Source of the DNA: Solobacterium sp.
Lineage (GTDB): Bacteria > Bacillota_I > Bacilli_A > Erysipelotrichales > Erysipelotrichaceae
NCBI GenBank assembly: GCA_017543005.1
Contig: JAFWEA010000316.1
Span: forward strand, 1-13,457
DNA: 13,457 bases
Direction of reading: 5' to 3'
This document shows positions 6,895 through 13,323 of this stretch, in pieces. The notes under the pieces are model-generated. The model did no database searches. It was not told where the DNA came from and saw only the letters and a list, made by a program, of their open reading frames with translations. Both the position numbers and the translations under genes were made by a program. Position 1 is the stretch's first letter. Each line of letters begins with the position of its first letter.

Positions 6895-7689
6895 TTAATT
6901 GGATTCATTTCTTCTTTCATAAAGAAGAACAGAATGATCGTACAGCTCTGTCAAATCATCTTTAGCCGGATTGATCCGCAGCAGATCATCCCTGGATAAA
7001 GAGCCGACATAGTAGTATACGTGCCGTATTTTCTGTGTCTCCCGAAGGGATGTGGACAGATTGAATGAATGTGTCATCATTGCTTGTCTGCTGAACTCTG
7101 CCCACCGCCATGTAAAACCCCAGAAAAATATGTCGCAGTCTCCATCTTTGTTCACATAGTTGTTTATCTGGCAGTAATACGAATCTGCCGGGCTGTTCAT
7201 ATCCAGAACAATAATATCTCCGATCTTCTGGCAGATAATATTGGGGACCGGCTTCTTCTCTTCTGCCGGGATTTCTTCTTCACCGTAATAACTGATCGGA
7301 ACAATCTCTCTTTTCATTACATTTATATGATTATATCCAGCGAAGAGAATCCCGCCGAACAACAGGATTATGATCAGAATTGTATGTACAGTCCGTTTTG
7401 CCAGGTGATGACGTTCCTGTTCTTTTGCCGCATGAGCAAGCAGCTGAAACGATTCCTTCATCTCCGGTGTTTGGTCAACAGTTTCTCCTTTCAGCAGTTC
7501 TGCAATGCTGAGGTTCAGACAGTCTGCCAGCGGCAAAAGCAAACTGATATCCGGCATTCCCTTGCCCGTTTCCCATTTTGAAACCGTAGCCCTTGATATA
7601 TGCAGTTTATCAGCCAGTTCCTGTTGGGAAAGATGAAGTTTTTGCCTGGAATTTTTTATCAGTGTTCCTGTTTTATAAGCGTCAATCAT
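6895..7689 (-). CDS. Membrane-anchored XRE-family (Cro/CI-type HTH) regulator
   Basis: A 264-residue protein in three parts. Residues 9-65 are a Cro/CI-type helix-turn-helix (LSQQELADKLHISRATVSKW and MPDISLLLPLADCLNLSIAELL). Residues 101-119 form a single membrane helix (VHTILIIILLFGGILFAGY) preceded by positive residues. Residues 120-264 are predicted outside the cell and carry Cys153, Cys173 and Cys185 plus an aromatic stretch near FFWGFTWRW. This layout suggests a one-component sensor binding DNA inside and detecting something outside. Its ATG overlaps the stop codon of the upstream secreted-protein gene (TAATG) and no clear ribosome binding site is visible, so translation is probably coupled. 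The pair looks AT-richer than its neighbours, which hints at transfer. The outer domain is not recognised. Confidence 0.88.
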   Translation of the reverse strand: MIDAYKTGTLIKNSRQKLHLSQQELADKLHISRATVSKWETGKGMPDISLLLPLADCLNLSIAELLKGETVDQTPEMKESFQLLAHAAKEQERHHLAKRTVHTILIIILLFGGILFAGYNHINVMKREIVPISYYGEEEIPAEEKKPVPNIICQKIGDIIVLDMNSPADSYYCQINNYVNKDGDCDIFFWGFTWRWAEFSRQAMMTHSFNLSTSLRETQKIRHVYYYVGSLSRDDLLRINPAKDDLTELYDHSVLLYERRNESN

Positions 7690-8105
7690 TAATATGCATC
7701 AACAATTGTTGAATAATATGGGAGCATGTAACCTGACGGACAAGAAAGATTGCATGTGACACGTATACCACCTGATATATAACCTGTTGAGTAACTTGTT
7801 ACTGTCATCGCCGATGGATTTGATGTGTACACACTGGTTATGGTTCCACTGACAAGTGTCCCGTTATTGTTAAATGTACCGGTGCCATTAACATAAACGG
7901 TAACATATACATATTCTGCATTTCCATCAGGCTTTTGATGAGCCAGTTTTACTGTTGTAGAGCCCGCAATACTTCTGACTACATATGGATCAGGGTCAAT
8001 TGGATCTGCAGGGGTATCTGCATTTTCTGCAAATACCGGCGTTACAAGAGCGATTAGAAATGGGATAATAACAAACAAGTTAAGAATACATCTTTTCTTT
8101 TTCAT
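7689..8105 (-). CDS. Small secreted protein, unrecognised, paired with the membrane XRE regulator
   Basis: A 138-residue protein with a clear signal peptide: basic MKKKR, a hydrophobic core, and a likely cleavage after TPVFA (residue 26). The mature part of about 112 residues begins with an acidic Pro-rich stretch (ADPIDPDPY). It continues with Thr/Ser/Val/Tyr-rich, beta-prone sequence (YVYVTVYVNGTGTF, GTITSVYTS). It holds two nearby cysteines, Cys118 and Cys122 (CNLSC), that could form a disulfide. No sortase or lipobox signal is present, so it is probably released or loosely wall-bound. AAGAGGGTTT precedes the ATG. Its stop codon shares one base with the start of the XRE gene. A role as ligand, target or partner of the regulator's outer domain is inference; I do not recognise the family. 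Confidence 0.8.
   Translation of the reverse strand: MKKKRCILNLFVIIPFLIALVTPVFAENADTPADPIDPDPYVVRSIAGSTTVKLAHQKPDGNAEYVYVTVYVNGTGTFNNNGTLVSGTITSVYTSNPSAMTVTSYSTGYISGGIRVTCNLSCPSGYMLPYYSTIVDAY
7699..7712. repeat. Perfect 14-bp palindrome before the XRE start codon
   Basis: TCAACAATTGTTGA reads the same on both strands. It lies in the last codons of the secreted-protein gene, ten bases before the XRE ATG. XRE-family repressors often bind such dyads, so it may be an autoregulatory operator. In mRNA it could instead form a stem near the coupled start. Confidence 0.4.
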
Positions 8106-8237
8106 AAACCCTCTTTTCTAGATGAACAACATGTCATTTCATCAACCCAAATATAGCGCAAAAAAGAGATACGCTTCAGCAACGCTCCGTAACATCCGTG
8201 GCCCAAAAAGGCAGAAAAGAAAAGTATTTTTACAGAT

Positions 8238-8251
8238 ACAGTACATACTGT
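8238..8251. repeat. 14-bp dyad ACAGTA-CA-TACTGT
   Basis: Two perfect 6-bp inverted arms surround a 2-base centre in the divergent spacer. The symmetry and size fit a binding site for a dimeric regulator, possibly controlling the rhomboid gene or the secreted-protein/XRE pair. No direct evidence assigns a protein to it. Confidence 0.35.
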
Positions 8252-8313
8252 GATTGTTTTGCAAAAAAAACTTTTATATCTATTGTTGTAAGAAACAATC
8301 CCTGTTTCTACAC

Positions 8314-8341
8314 TTTAACGGGAAGAAGCAGTTTATATAAG
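8314..8341 (+). promoter_or_regulatory. Candidate promoter of the rhomboid gene
   Basis: TATAAG (five of six matches to the -10 consensus) at 8336-8341 is preceded at 16-base spacing by TTTAAC, a weak -35. The transcript would have a leader of about 75 bases ending in the strong AAAGGAGGT ribosome binding site. Confidence 0.35.
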
Positions 8342-8423
8342 AGATTCGGAAAAGACAACCGCACAGATAATGACAATTTTGCAGGCAAAGAATATAATCT
8401 GTAGTCATAAAGGAGGTCTCCGC

Positions 8424-8951
8424 ATGAATCTGATGAATCTGGTTTCCGGCTGCCCGGTGACGATCGCGACCATCCTGATCTGTGCCATTGTCTATTTCCG
8501 GCAGAATTCGGATCCTTCATTTACCGGCAAATATCTGAATAACTCCTACATGATTCAGCAGGGCCAGTATTACCGGCTGCTGACCGGCGGCTTCCTGCAT
8601 GGTAGCCCATGGCATATCATGATGAATCTGTATTCCCTGTACAATCTCGGACCATGGATGGAGGGCATGCTGGGACCGGTCAAATTTGCTGTCCTGCTGT
8701 ATGGTGGCGTGCTGATCGGCAATCTGTTCTGCTATCTCTTCAAGGTCAGATCATCGCTCGGCCTTTCCGGCGGCCTGTATGCCGTGATGTTCTTTTATTT
8801 CATGCTGCTGACGGCATATACTTCGGTATCCTGGGTCAGCATCCTGCGCAACAACATTGCCAATATCATCATCAACTTCATGCCCGGCGTCGCCTGGCAG
8901 GCACACCTGGGCGGGGCGCTGTTCGGGGTGCTGATGTCTTTCCTGTTCTGA
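8424..8951 (+). CDS. Rhomboid-family intramembrane serine protease
   Basis: A 175-residue polytopic membrane protein. The start at 8424 is chosen because AAAGGAGGT lies seven bases upstream; an in-frame ATG at 8370 has no such site and would add 18 polar residues. Rhomboid hallmarks are present: HIMMN (His64, Asn68) after the first loop, the nucleophile Ser115 in LGLSGGLYA (GxSG), and His161 in AHLGGALFG as the other half of the catalytic dyad. About six hydrophobic helices are predicted, the minimal bacterial form. It should therefore be active and cut membrane proteins within or near their helices. Its natural substrate is unknown and no partner gene is obvious; the neighbours lie on the opposite strand. 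Confidence 0.92.
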   Translation: MNLMNLVSGCPVTIATILICAIVYFRQNSDPSFTGKYLNNSYMIQQGQYYRLLTGGFLHGSPWHIMMNLYSLYNLGPWMEGMLGPVKFAVLLYGGVLIGNLFCYLFKVRSSLGLSGGLYAVMFFYFMLLTAYTSVSWVSILRNNIANIIINFMPGVAWQAHLGGALFGVLMSFLF

Positions 8952-8976
8952 CTGTCTGTCTTCGTTTCACAAAAAA

Positions 8977-9004
8977 GCTGCGGCAGTCTTTCGGCTGCCG
9001 CAGC
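8977..9004 (-). terminator. Intrinsic terminator of the SGNH-lipoprotein-HD operon
   Basis: GCTGCGGCAG (8977-8986) and CTGCCGCAGC (8995-9004) form a 10-bp GC-rich stem with an 8-base loop. On the minus strand it is followed by six Ts, making a strong terminator 15 bases after the HD gene. On the plus strand no U-tract follows, so it would end rhomboid transcription poorly if at all. Confidence 0.88.
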
Positions 9005-9018
9005 CTGTACATATCAGT

Positions 9019-9624
9019 TCAATAATGATCCACCGTATTTCCCCCGCAGGAAAGCAGATAGATGTCGCTTCCTGTTTTTTGATTAAAATAATCCACCAGG
9101 GCAACGGTGCTGTTCCGCTTGTCTTCCGGGAAGTGATGATAGCGGGAATAGATATCGGCAATCCGGTCTTCCAAGCGCATGATGCCGGATGCCCCGCTGA
9201 TGTTGTCACACAGCTGAATCAGCCGGTCATAATCATCGTAGACAATGCTTTCCAGAGCAGTCCGCATTTCTTCAATCTGTTCTGCCGGCAGGTCAAACTC
9301 CCCGCCATAGGCACTGAGCTTCTGCAGCGCGAAGGAATGCGTCAGGCAGATCCGGCCGATCAGCGGATAACCGCATTCATTCATGTATTTCCAGCCATGG
9401 TAGATATGAGCCAGCTGGACTTCCCCCTTGAAACGGCCGATATCGTGCAGCAGTCCGGACACAAAGCAGCGGTCAGGATCCAGCCCGGCAGCGCTGCCGA
9501 TCGCTTCCGCACTGACGGCAGCATTGCGGGAATGGGCGCCCCATTTCCCCGGGTTTTCCTTTAATGCGGCCGCAAGGATCGCTTCCGCCTCTTCCCGCGA
9601 GGGGATTTTTTCATCAGTGTTCAT
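9019..9624 (-). CDS. HD-domain phosphohydrolase
   Basis: A 201-residue soluble protein with the metal-binding residues of HD-superfamily hydrolases: His31 (GAHSRN), His60-Asp61 (SGLLHDIGRFKG) and Asp140 (LIQLCDNISG). Further histidines at 73, 76 and 96 (LAHIYHGW, THSF) may add ligands. Family members hydrolyse phosphate esters such as nucleotides or cyclic nucleotides. The substrate cannot be read from the sequence. No other domain is fused. The ATG overlaps the stop of the upstream lipoprotein gene (ATGA), making it the third gene of a coupled operon whose other products are exported; the functional link is not obvious. The residues needed for catalysis appear complete. Confidence 0.88.
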   Translation of the reverse strand: MNTDEKIPSREEAEAILAAALKENPGKWGAHSRNAAVSAEAIGSAAGLDPDRCFVSGLLHDIGRFKGEVQLAHIYHGWKYMNECGYPLIGRICLTHSFALQKLSAYGGEFDLPAEQIEEMRTALESIVYDDYDRLIQLCDNISGASGIMRLEDRIADIYSRYHHFPEDKRNSTVALVDYFNQKTGSDIYLLSCGGNTVDHY

Positions 9625-10073
9625 TGCAGCAGTGCTTTTTTCGCTTCCTGAATATCCTCACAGATGATCAGGAAAGCATAGGTCCCTTTGGTTCCGACAT
9701 AACCGTTGCCGATCGTTTCCAGTTCTTCCGGCCGGTACATGGCCGCTGAATTCTCCAGTGTGGAAAGATAGTCATTCAGCTTTTCCTCTGCATCCATGGC
9801 ATGTTCTTCACTGTCTGTCTCGACAACCAGGATGCGTCTTTCGGTATGTTCATCCTCAAAGTAACCGGCTGCGTTGACAACTGTCTCCGGGTCCACGGCC
9901 AGCATTTTTGTCACCTGGTCTTTGTCCAGGGTGCTGTATTTTTCATCGAGGAACGGGGTCAGGATGGCTTCATAGTCCTGAAACGATTTCCCGGCCGGAA
10001 CAGATTTTTCCGGCTTTGCGCCGCATCCGGCCAATAACAGGCAGATGCCGGCTGCCATGATCAGTTTTTTCAT
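9621..10073 (-). CDS. Small lipoprotein, DUF4358-like
   Basis: A 150-residue lipoprotein. MKKLIMAAGICLLLAGC ends in a lipobox (LAGC, Cys17). The mature part is a mixed alpha/beta domain with ILVVETDSEEHAMDAEEKL and TYAFLIICEDIQEAKKALL. The size, the lipobox and the pattern of a strand followed by a helix with AxxAxxxL remind me of DUF4358 lipoproteins of Firmicutes, which I recall next to surface acyltransferase or SGNH-type genes. I cannot confirm this without a profile search. Its start overlaps the stop of the SGNH gene (ATGA), and its stop overlaps the HD gene start. It acts outside the membrane, plausibly together with the SGNH protein. Confidence 0.82.
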   Translation of the reverse strand: MKKLIMAAGICLLLAGCGAKPEKSVPAGKSFQDYEAILTPFLDEKYSTLDKDQVTKMLAVDPETVVNAAGYFEDEHTERRILVVETDSEEHAMDAEEKLNDYLSTLENSAAMYRPEELETIGNGYVGTKGTYAFLIICEDIQEAKKALLQ

Positions 10074-11266
10074 TTTGCGTCCTCAACTTTCAGATATGAG
10101 CGGATATGATCCGTGAACAGACTGTAATACATGCCGGACAGGTGATAACCGTCAGGCCGGAAAAATTCCATGTTTGCACACCCGTCTTCCCCGTACAGAT
10201 AACTTGGCACGTCAAACATTTTCAATCCTTCTTCCTCGCAAAGCTTGAGCAGATAGTAGTTCGTCTTGTTGACCTGCGCCTGGGTTACGTGCACTTCGTT
10301 TTCCCCGCTGCTCACAGGAAACAGCGATGATACATAGATGATCGTATCCGGCGTGACTTCCCGGATATCATGGATGAGCTCCCGGTACTGGTCTTTCAGC
10401 TGGATGGGGTTGCCTGCCCCGCTCTGGGTCAGTCCGATATCCATCAGGATGCACCGGGGCTGCAGCTCCGCCAGCATCTCCAGCAAGGTCTTGTCCGTCT
10501 GTTCATTGTTGTACGTCACCGGCAGGTCCGCGGAATTCGGCGATAATGCAAATCTGCCGATCACCCGTTCGGCAGGGTATCCCCCTTCCTGGGCCAGGTT
10601 GAGATAATTGGAATCCCCCACCAGGTAAATCTGGCTGTATTCTTCGTCTGATAGATACTCTTTGTTCATCTCAAGGATGACATGATCCTTGTCATAGTCA
10701 TACAGGTGAAAGTTTGCGGGCAGGAAATCTTCTTCCCGGATGTCCCCGACTTCCACCGCCAGGCTCTTGACGGAACAGTTGGCGGAAGCGTCACAGGCCT
10801 TGATCTGCAGTTTATATTCGCCGGCTTTATCCGGATTCACCTCACCCGATACTTCCACCGTGATATCCTCGGAAGCGTCGTAGCTGTCTTCAATCGTAAA
10901 CTCCGGCAGGACAAATTCATCATGCGTGCGGATAAAGTATATGGAGCCTTCCGGCATGTTGATGACCGGGCTGTCGACATCCAGCACCGTCACCGGAACA
11001 TGGGCTGTTTTCTGAATCAGCGGCGTGAACCGGAATGAGTAATCAATGCTGTATTCCCCGGCATGGTGATAATCAATGTTATCGGTCACTGCGACCCGGT
11101 CGTGGACATCCATACCGAAGACAGTGGCCCGGTAGGCCGGATACCCGCTCAGGACATCTCCCACCAGCAATTGCAGATGATCTGTTTCCGGCTTGATATC
11201 AATAGAAAAAAACACGACTGCCGCCGCGGCGATCAACAATGCCAATGATGTCAGCATTTTTTTCAT
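10070..11266 (-). CDS. Exported SGNH/GDSL-type hydrolase with Ig-like domains
   Basis: A 398-residue protein. Residues 1-21 are a signal anchor or signal peptide (MKKMLTSLALLIAAAAVVFF) without a lipobox. Residues 40-98 and 99-175 look like two bacterial Ig-like repeats: each ends in a strand pattern such as HHAGEYSIDYSF or DKAGEYKLQIKACDASANCS, then a xVxVxD-type close, as in DUF5011-like domains. Residues 210-398 are the SGNH domain: GDS at 217-219 (IYLVGDSNY, Ser219) and Asp372-x-x-His375 (DGYH). The usual GxND of block III appears altered to GLTQ (278-281). The enzyme probably acts on an ester or acetyl group of a surface polymer. The start follows TAGGGGACT. It heads a coupled operon with the lipoprotein and HD genes. 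Confidence 0.85.
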   Translation of the reverse strand: MKKMLTSLALLIAAAAVVFFSIDIKPETDHLQLLVGDVLSGYPAYRATVFGMDVHDRVAVTDNIDYHHAGEYSIDYSFRFTPLIQKTAHVPVTVLDVDSPVINMPEGSIYFIRTHDEFVLPEFTIEDSYDASEDITVEVSGEVNPDKAGEYKLQIKACDASANCSVKSLAVEVGDIREEDFLPANFHLYDYDKDHVILEMNKEYLSDEEYSQIYLVGDSNYLNLAQEGGYPAERVIGRFALSPNSADLPVTYNNEQTDKTLLEMLAELQPRCILMDIGLTQSGAGNPIQLKDQYRELIHDIREVTPDTIIYVSSLFPVSSGENEVHVTQAQVNKTNYYLLKLCEEEGLKMFDVPSYLYGEDGCANMEFFRPDGYHLSGMYYSLFTDHIRSYLKVEDAK

Positions 11267-11285
11267 AGTCCCCTATACCGTATCT

Positions 11286-11291
11286 GTTATA
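11286..11291 (-). promoter_or_regulatory. Possible -10 box for the SGNH operon
   Basis: TATAAC on the minus strand lies about 20 bases before the SGNH start codon, with a TAGGGGAC ribosome binding site between them. No good -35 is visible at 16-18 bp. It is the best -10 candidate in the 148-bp gap. Confidence 0.35.
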
Positions 11292-11380
11292 ACTGCATTG
11301 TTATCTTATCACAGAAACCAACATGTTCCACGTCTGCCATGCAGTTCTGCAGAGAAAAGTACCCGAAATACCGTTCCGAA

Positions 11381-11403
11381 AGAAAACACACACGGCTGTG
11401 TGC
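11381..11403 (-). terminator. Intrinsic terminator of the FAD oxidoreductase gene
   Basis: CACACA (11387-11392) and TGTGTG (11397-11402) pair around CGGC. Read on the minus strand the stem is followed by TTTTCTTTC. It lies 12 bases after the stop codon and separates this gene from the SGNH operon. Confidence 0.75.
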
Positions 11404-11414
11404 GTCTTCAGTGC

Positions 11415-12764
11415 TTAATACATTTTTTTGAAGCCCGCATTGAGTTCGGCGGAACTGAAGCGGATATGGGTCTTGTGCTGATAGCGAGGGTCCGCTTCCA
11501 CCGTGGTCGGCTGGCCGGCATTGCCTTTCATCTCTTCCGGGATATGAATGACCACATGGTTTTCTGCCAGTACTTCCTGCAGTTTCCGGACATCAAGTGT
11601 CTGGGCGGTAGCCTCCTGGTCAATGGCCAGGGCAGCTGCAGTGCCGGCTGCTTCACCGGTCAGGGCACAGGCCGGGATCAGACGCATCATTTCCCAGCCC
11701 ATCTTCTCGTCGCAGGCAACGGTCCGCCCGGCTGCGAAGACGTTCTCTACATTTGTGTCGATCAGCCCGCCGTACGGGTATTCATACGGCTCAACCACCG
11801 GGCCGCCGATGCCGTTGGAGATGATGCCGATGGATGTTTCCCGGTACCGTTCCGCATCGGTTTCATAGTCCAGGGTTTCTGCCCCGACGATATGCCGGCT
11901 GGTACGGAACTGGGCCATGGTCGGCAGCGTCAGCATGCAGTACTCATCACTGAAATGTTCCTTCAGATAATCACGGGCCAGGCGCCGGCTGGTCTTGAGA
12001 TAGCCGTTGACCCCGTCAATGGTTGTCCCGGAGAAGGTCGGTACCGGATAGGCATCCAGGTCACCGCCATGGGGTCTGGCCCCGAACAGCCGCAGCTGCA
12101 TCATGTCGACAACCCCCTGGCCGTTCTCCAGGGCCTGGCGGGCTGTTTCCGTAGAGGTTTCATAGGCCCAGTGCGAGCAGATGCTGTCCTTGGTGCTGGT
12201 GACAGCCCCGGCCCGGGCCATCAGGTCCGCATCGCCGGACGCGTCCACGAACTGCTTGCCGAGCACGGCCACCCGGCCCTGCTTGGACTCCACGATGACG
12301 CCTTCCACCCGGCTGCCCTGCATGATCGGTTCGGAGAAGACAACATCAAAGATGGTCTCCACCCCTTCCTCTTCACACAGCTCATCATAGGCCAGGATCG
12401 CCGCCGGGATATTGAAGGTCGTTTCATAGCGGCCCTGCGGATGTTCCGCATAGGCCGTACGGAATTTCCACTGCGGGGCCATGGTGTTATAGCTGTAGCG
12501 GATGCTGGTGTAGAGCAGTTCCTCCGCCAGACCGCTGGCCACCCGGTGTCCCCGGCCGTCATCCAGCGGCAGATAGATACATACATGGCCCAGGGTTGCA
12601 AGGCCGCCCAGGGCACTGTTCTTTTCCAGCAGGACAGTTTTTTTGCCGCATCTTGCCGCCGCGACCGCAGCCGCAATGCCGGCAATCCCGCCGCCGATGA
12701 CAACTACATCCGCTTCTCTGTATACGGGAATCTTTTCCGCTTCCGTCATGATATATTTTTCCAT
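11415..12764 (-). CDS. FAD-dependent oxidoreductase (FAD_oxidored family)
   Basis: A 449-residue flavoprotein. Residues 19-47 form the Rossmann FAD-binding motif: VVVIGGGIAGIAAAVAAA, with Gly-rich 24-29 and acidic Glu47 in VLLEKN. GGLATLG follows. A second FAD-contact motif is GKQFVDASGDADLMARAG. Near the end, ENVFAAGRTV and MRLIPACALTGEAAGTAAAL give the closing FAD region. This set is typical of the PF12831-type FAD-dependent oxidoreductases found in gut and soil bacteria; the substrate is unknown. The ATG at 12764 is preceded by GAAAGGAAC at good distance; a second in-frame ATG at residue 6 has none. It has its own terminator and a TATAAT at 12807-12812, so it is monocistronic and divergent from ruvX. 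Confidence 0.9.
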   Translation of the reverse strand: MEKYIMTEAEKIPVYREADVVVIGGGIAGIAAAVAAARCGKKTVLLEKNSALGGLATLGHVCIYLPLDDGRGHRVASGLAEELLYTSIRYSYNTMAPQWKFRTAYAEHPQGRYETTFNIPAAILAYDELCEEEGVETIFDVVFSEPIMQGSRVEGVIVESKQGRVAVLGKQFVDASGDADLMARAGAVTSTKDSICSHWAYETSTETARQALENGQGVVDMMQLRLFGARPHGGDLDAYPVPTFSGTTIDGVNGYLKTSRRLARDYLKEHFSDEYCMLTLPTMAQFRTSRHIVGAETLDYETDAERYRETSIGIISNGIGGPVVEPYEYPYGGLIDTNVENVFAAGRTVACDEKMGWEMMRLIPACALTGEAAGTAAALAIDQEATAQTLDVRKLQEVLAENHVVIHIPEEMKGNAGQPTTVEADPRYQHKTHIRFSSAELNAGFKKMY

Positions 12765-12793
12765 GTCTTCTGTTCCTTTCCCCCGGCCGGGAT

Positions 12794-12812
12794 ATTGATC
12801 AATTCAATTATA
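12794..12812 (-). promoter_or_regulatory. -10 box of the FAD oxidoreductase gene with adjacent palindrome
   Basis: TATAAT on the minus strand (12807-12812) lies 42 bases before the start codon. The 10-bp palindrome ATTGATCAAT (12794-12803) falls just downstream, around the predicted transcription start, a usual place for a repressor site. The -35 match is poor. Confidence 0.45.
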
Positions 12813-12823
12813 TTCTGCGGAAA

Positions 12824-12853
12824 GTGGCACGCACCAGCAGAATTGGGTATAAT
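12824..12853 (+). promoter_or_regulatory. ruvX promoter giving a probably leaderless mRNA
   Basis: A perfect TATAAT at 12848-12853 is preceded at 18-base spacing by GTGGCA (12824-12829; four of six matches to TTGACA). Seven bases separate the -10 box from the ATG at 12861, so transcription should start at or very near the A of the start codon. No Shine-Dalgarno sequence is present upstream. Confidence 0.6.
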
Positions 12854-12860
12854 GACACTC

Positions 12861-13277
12861 ATGAAATATATCAGTCTTGATCTTGGCAGTGTCACCTGCG
12901 GCATTGCAAAATCCGATACCGGCCTGCTGGCCCAGCCGGTGAAAACCATCCGCTTCCGGCGGGATGACTACAACGATGCCATTCTGCGCATCCTGGAGTA
13001 TACCGATGCCGAAAAACCGGATGTCATCGTCATGGGCTATCCGCTGCTGGAAAATGATGATGAGGGCCCGCGGGCAAAGCTGTCCCGTGAGGTCGCGGAG
13101 ATCATCGAGCAGGAATCCGGCATCCCGGTTGTCCTGCAGGATGAACGCTCCACCACCAAGGATTCCGAGGAGTTCCTGATCATGGCCAATGTCTCCCGGA
13201 AAAAAAGAAAAAAGGTCATTGATCAGCAGGCTGCCGTCCGCATCCTGCAGTACTATCTTGACCGCAAGGACCGCTGA
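12861..13277 (+). CDS. ruvX: RuvX/YqgF-family putative Holliday junction resolvase
   Basis: A 138-residue protein of the RNase H-like YqgF family (usual length about 140). Conserved acidic residues sit in ISLDLGSVTCGIAKSD (Asp7), VLQDERST (Asp94, Glu95, Arg96) and VIDQQAAVRILQYYL (Asp121). VIVMGYPL replaces the common VVGLPL. Family members are implicated in Holliday-junction resolution and in 16S pre-rRNA 5' end maturation. The start at 12861 is chosen because an in-frame ATG at 12852 lies inside the -10 box. In many Firmicutes the gene sits with alaS or an IreB gene; here it stands alone, divergent from the FAD gene, with an IS element 20 bases after its stop codon. No terminator of its own is visible before the IS. 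Confidence 0.92.
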   Translation: MKYISLDLGSVTCGIAKSDTGLLAQPVKTIRFRRDDYNDAILRILEYTDAEKPDVIVMGYPLLENDDEGPRAKLSREVAEIIEQESGIPVVLQDERSTTKDSEEFLIMANVSRKKRKKVIDQQAAVRILQYYLDRKDR

Positions 13278-13300
13278 CAGAAAACCGGCACAATACATGA

Positions 13301-13323
13301 ACTGCCCCAGAAAAATGGGACAG
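13301..13323. repeat. Inverted repeat inside the IS terminal region
   Basis: ACTGCCCCA (13301-13309) and TGGGACAGT (13315-13323) pair around GAAAAA with one G-U or mismatch position. It overlaps the proposed terminal repeat and ends one base before the transposase stop codon. It has no U-tract on either strand, so it is a hairpin rather than a clear terminator. Confidence 0.6.

Larger units (their letters stand above)
8106..8423. other. AT-rich 318-bp divergent spacer between the secreted-protein and rhomboid genes
   Basis: No convincing gene is visible here. On the minus strand a TATATT (8150-8155) about 45 bases before the secreted-protein start is a weak -10 candidate. The dyad ACAGTA-CA-TACTGT lies at 8238-8251. 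A plus-strand promoter candidate for rhomboid is TTTAAC (8314-8319), a 16-base spacer and TATAAG (8336-8341). The remainder is A-tract rich and without obvious terminators. Confidence 0.5.

Noticed and set aside
8172..8188. Direct repeat ACGCT...ACGCT in the divergent spacer
   Set aside because: Two 5-bp copies are too short to separate from chance.
8198..8404. Possible 68-residue plus-strand gene in the rhomboid upstream spacer
   Set aside because: It would need a GTG start without a ribosome binding site and overlaps the proposed rhomboid promoter.
8370..8423. Longer rhomboid start at 8370
   Set aside because: AAAGGAGGT sits directly upstream of the 8424 ATG and the added residues are polar and not rhomboid-like.
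11193..12860. Long upstream in-frame extension of ruvX
   Set aside because: It runs antisense through the FAD oxidoreductase gene; homology begins at MKYISLDLGS (12861), and the promoter lies directly before it.
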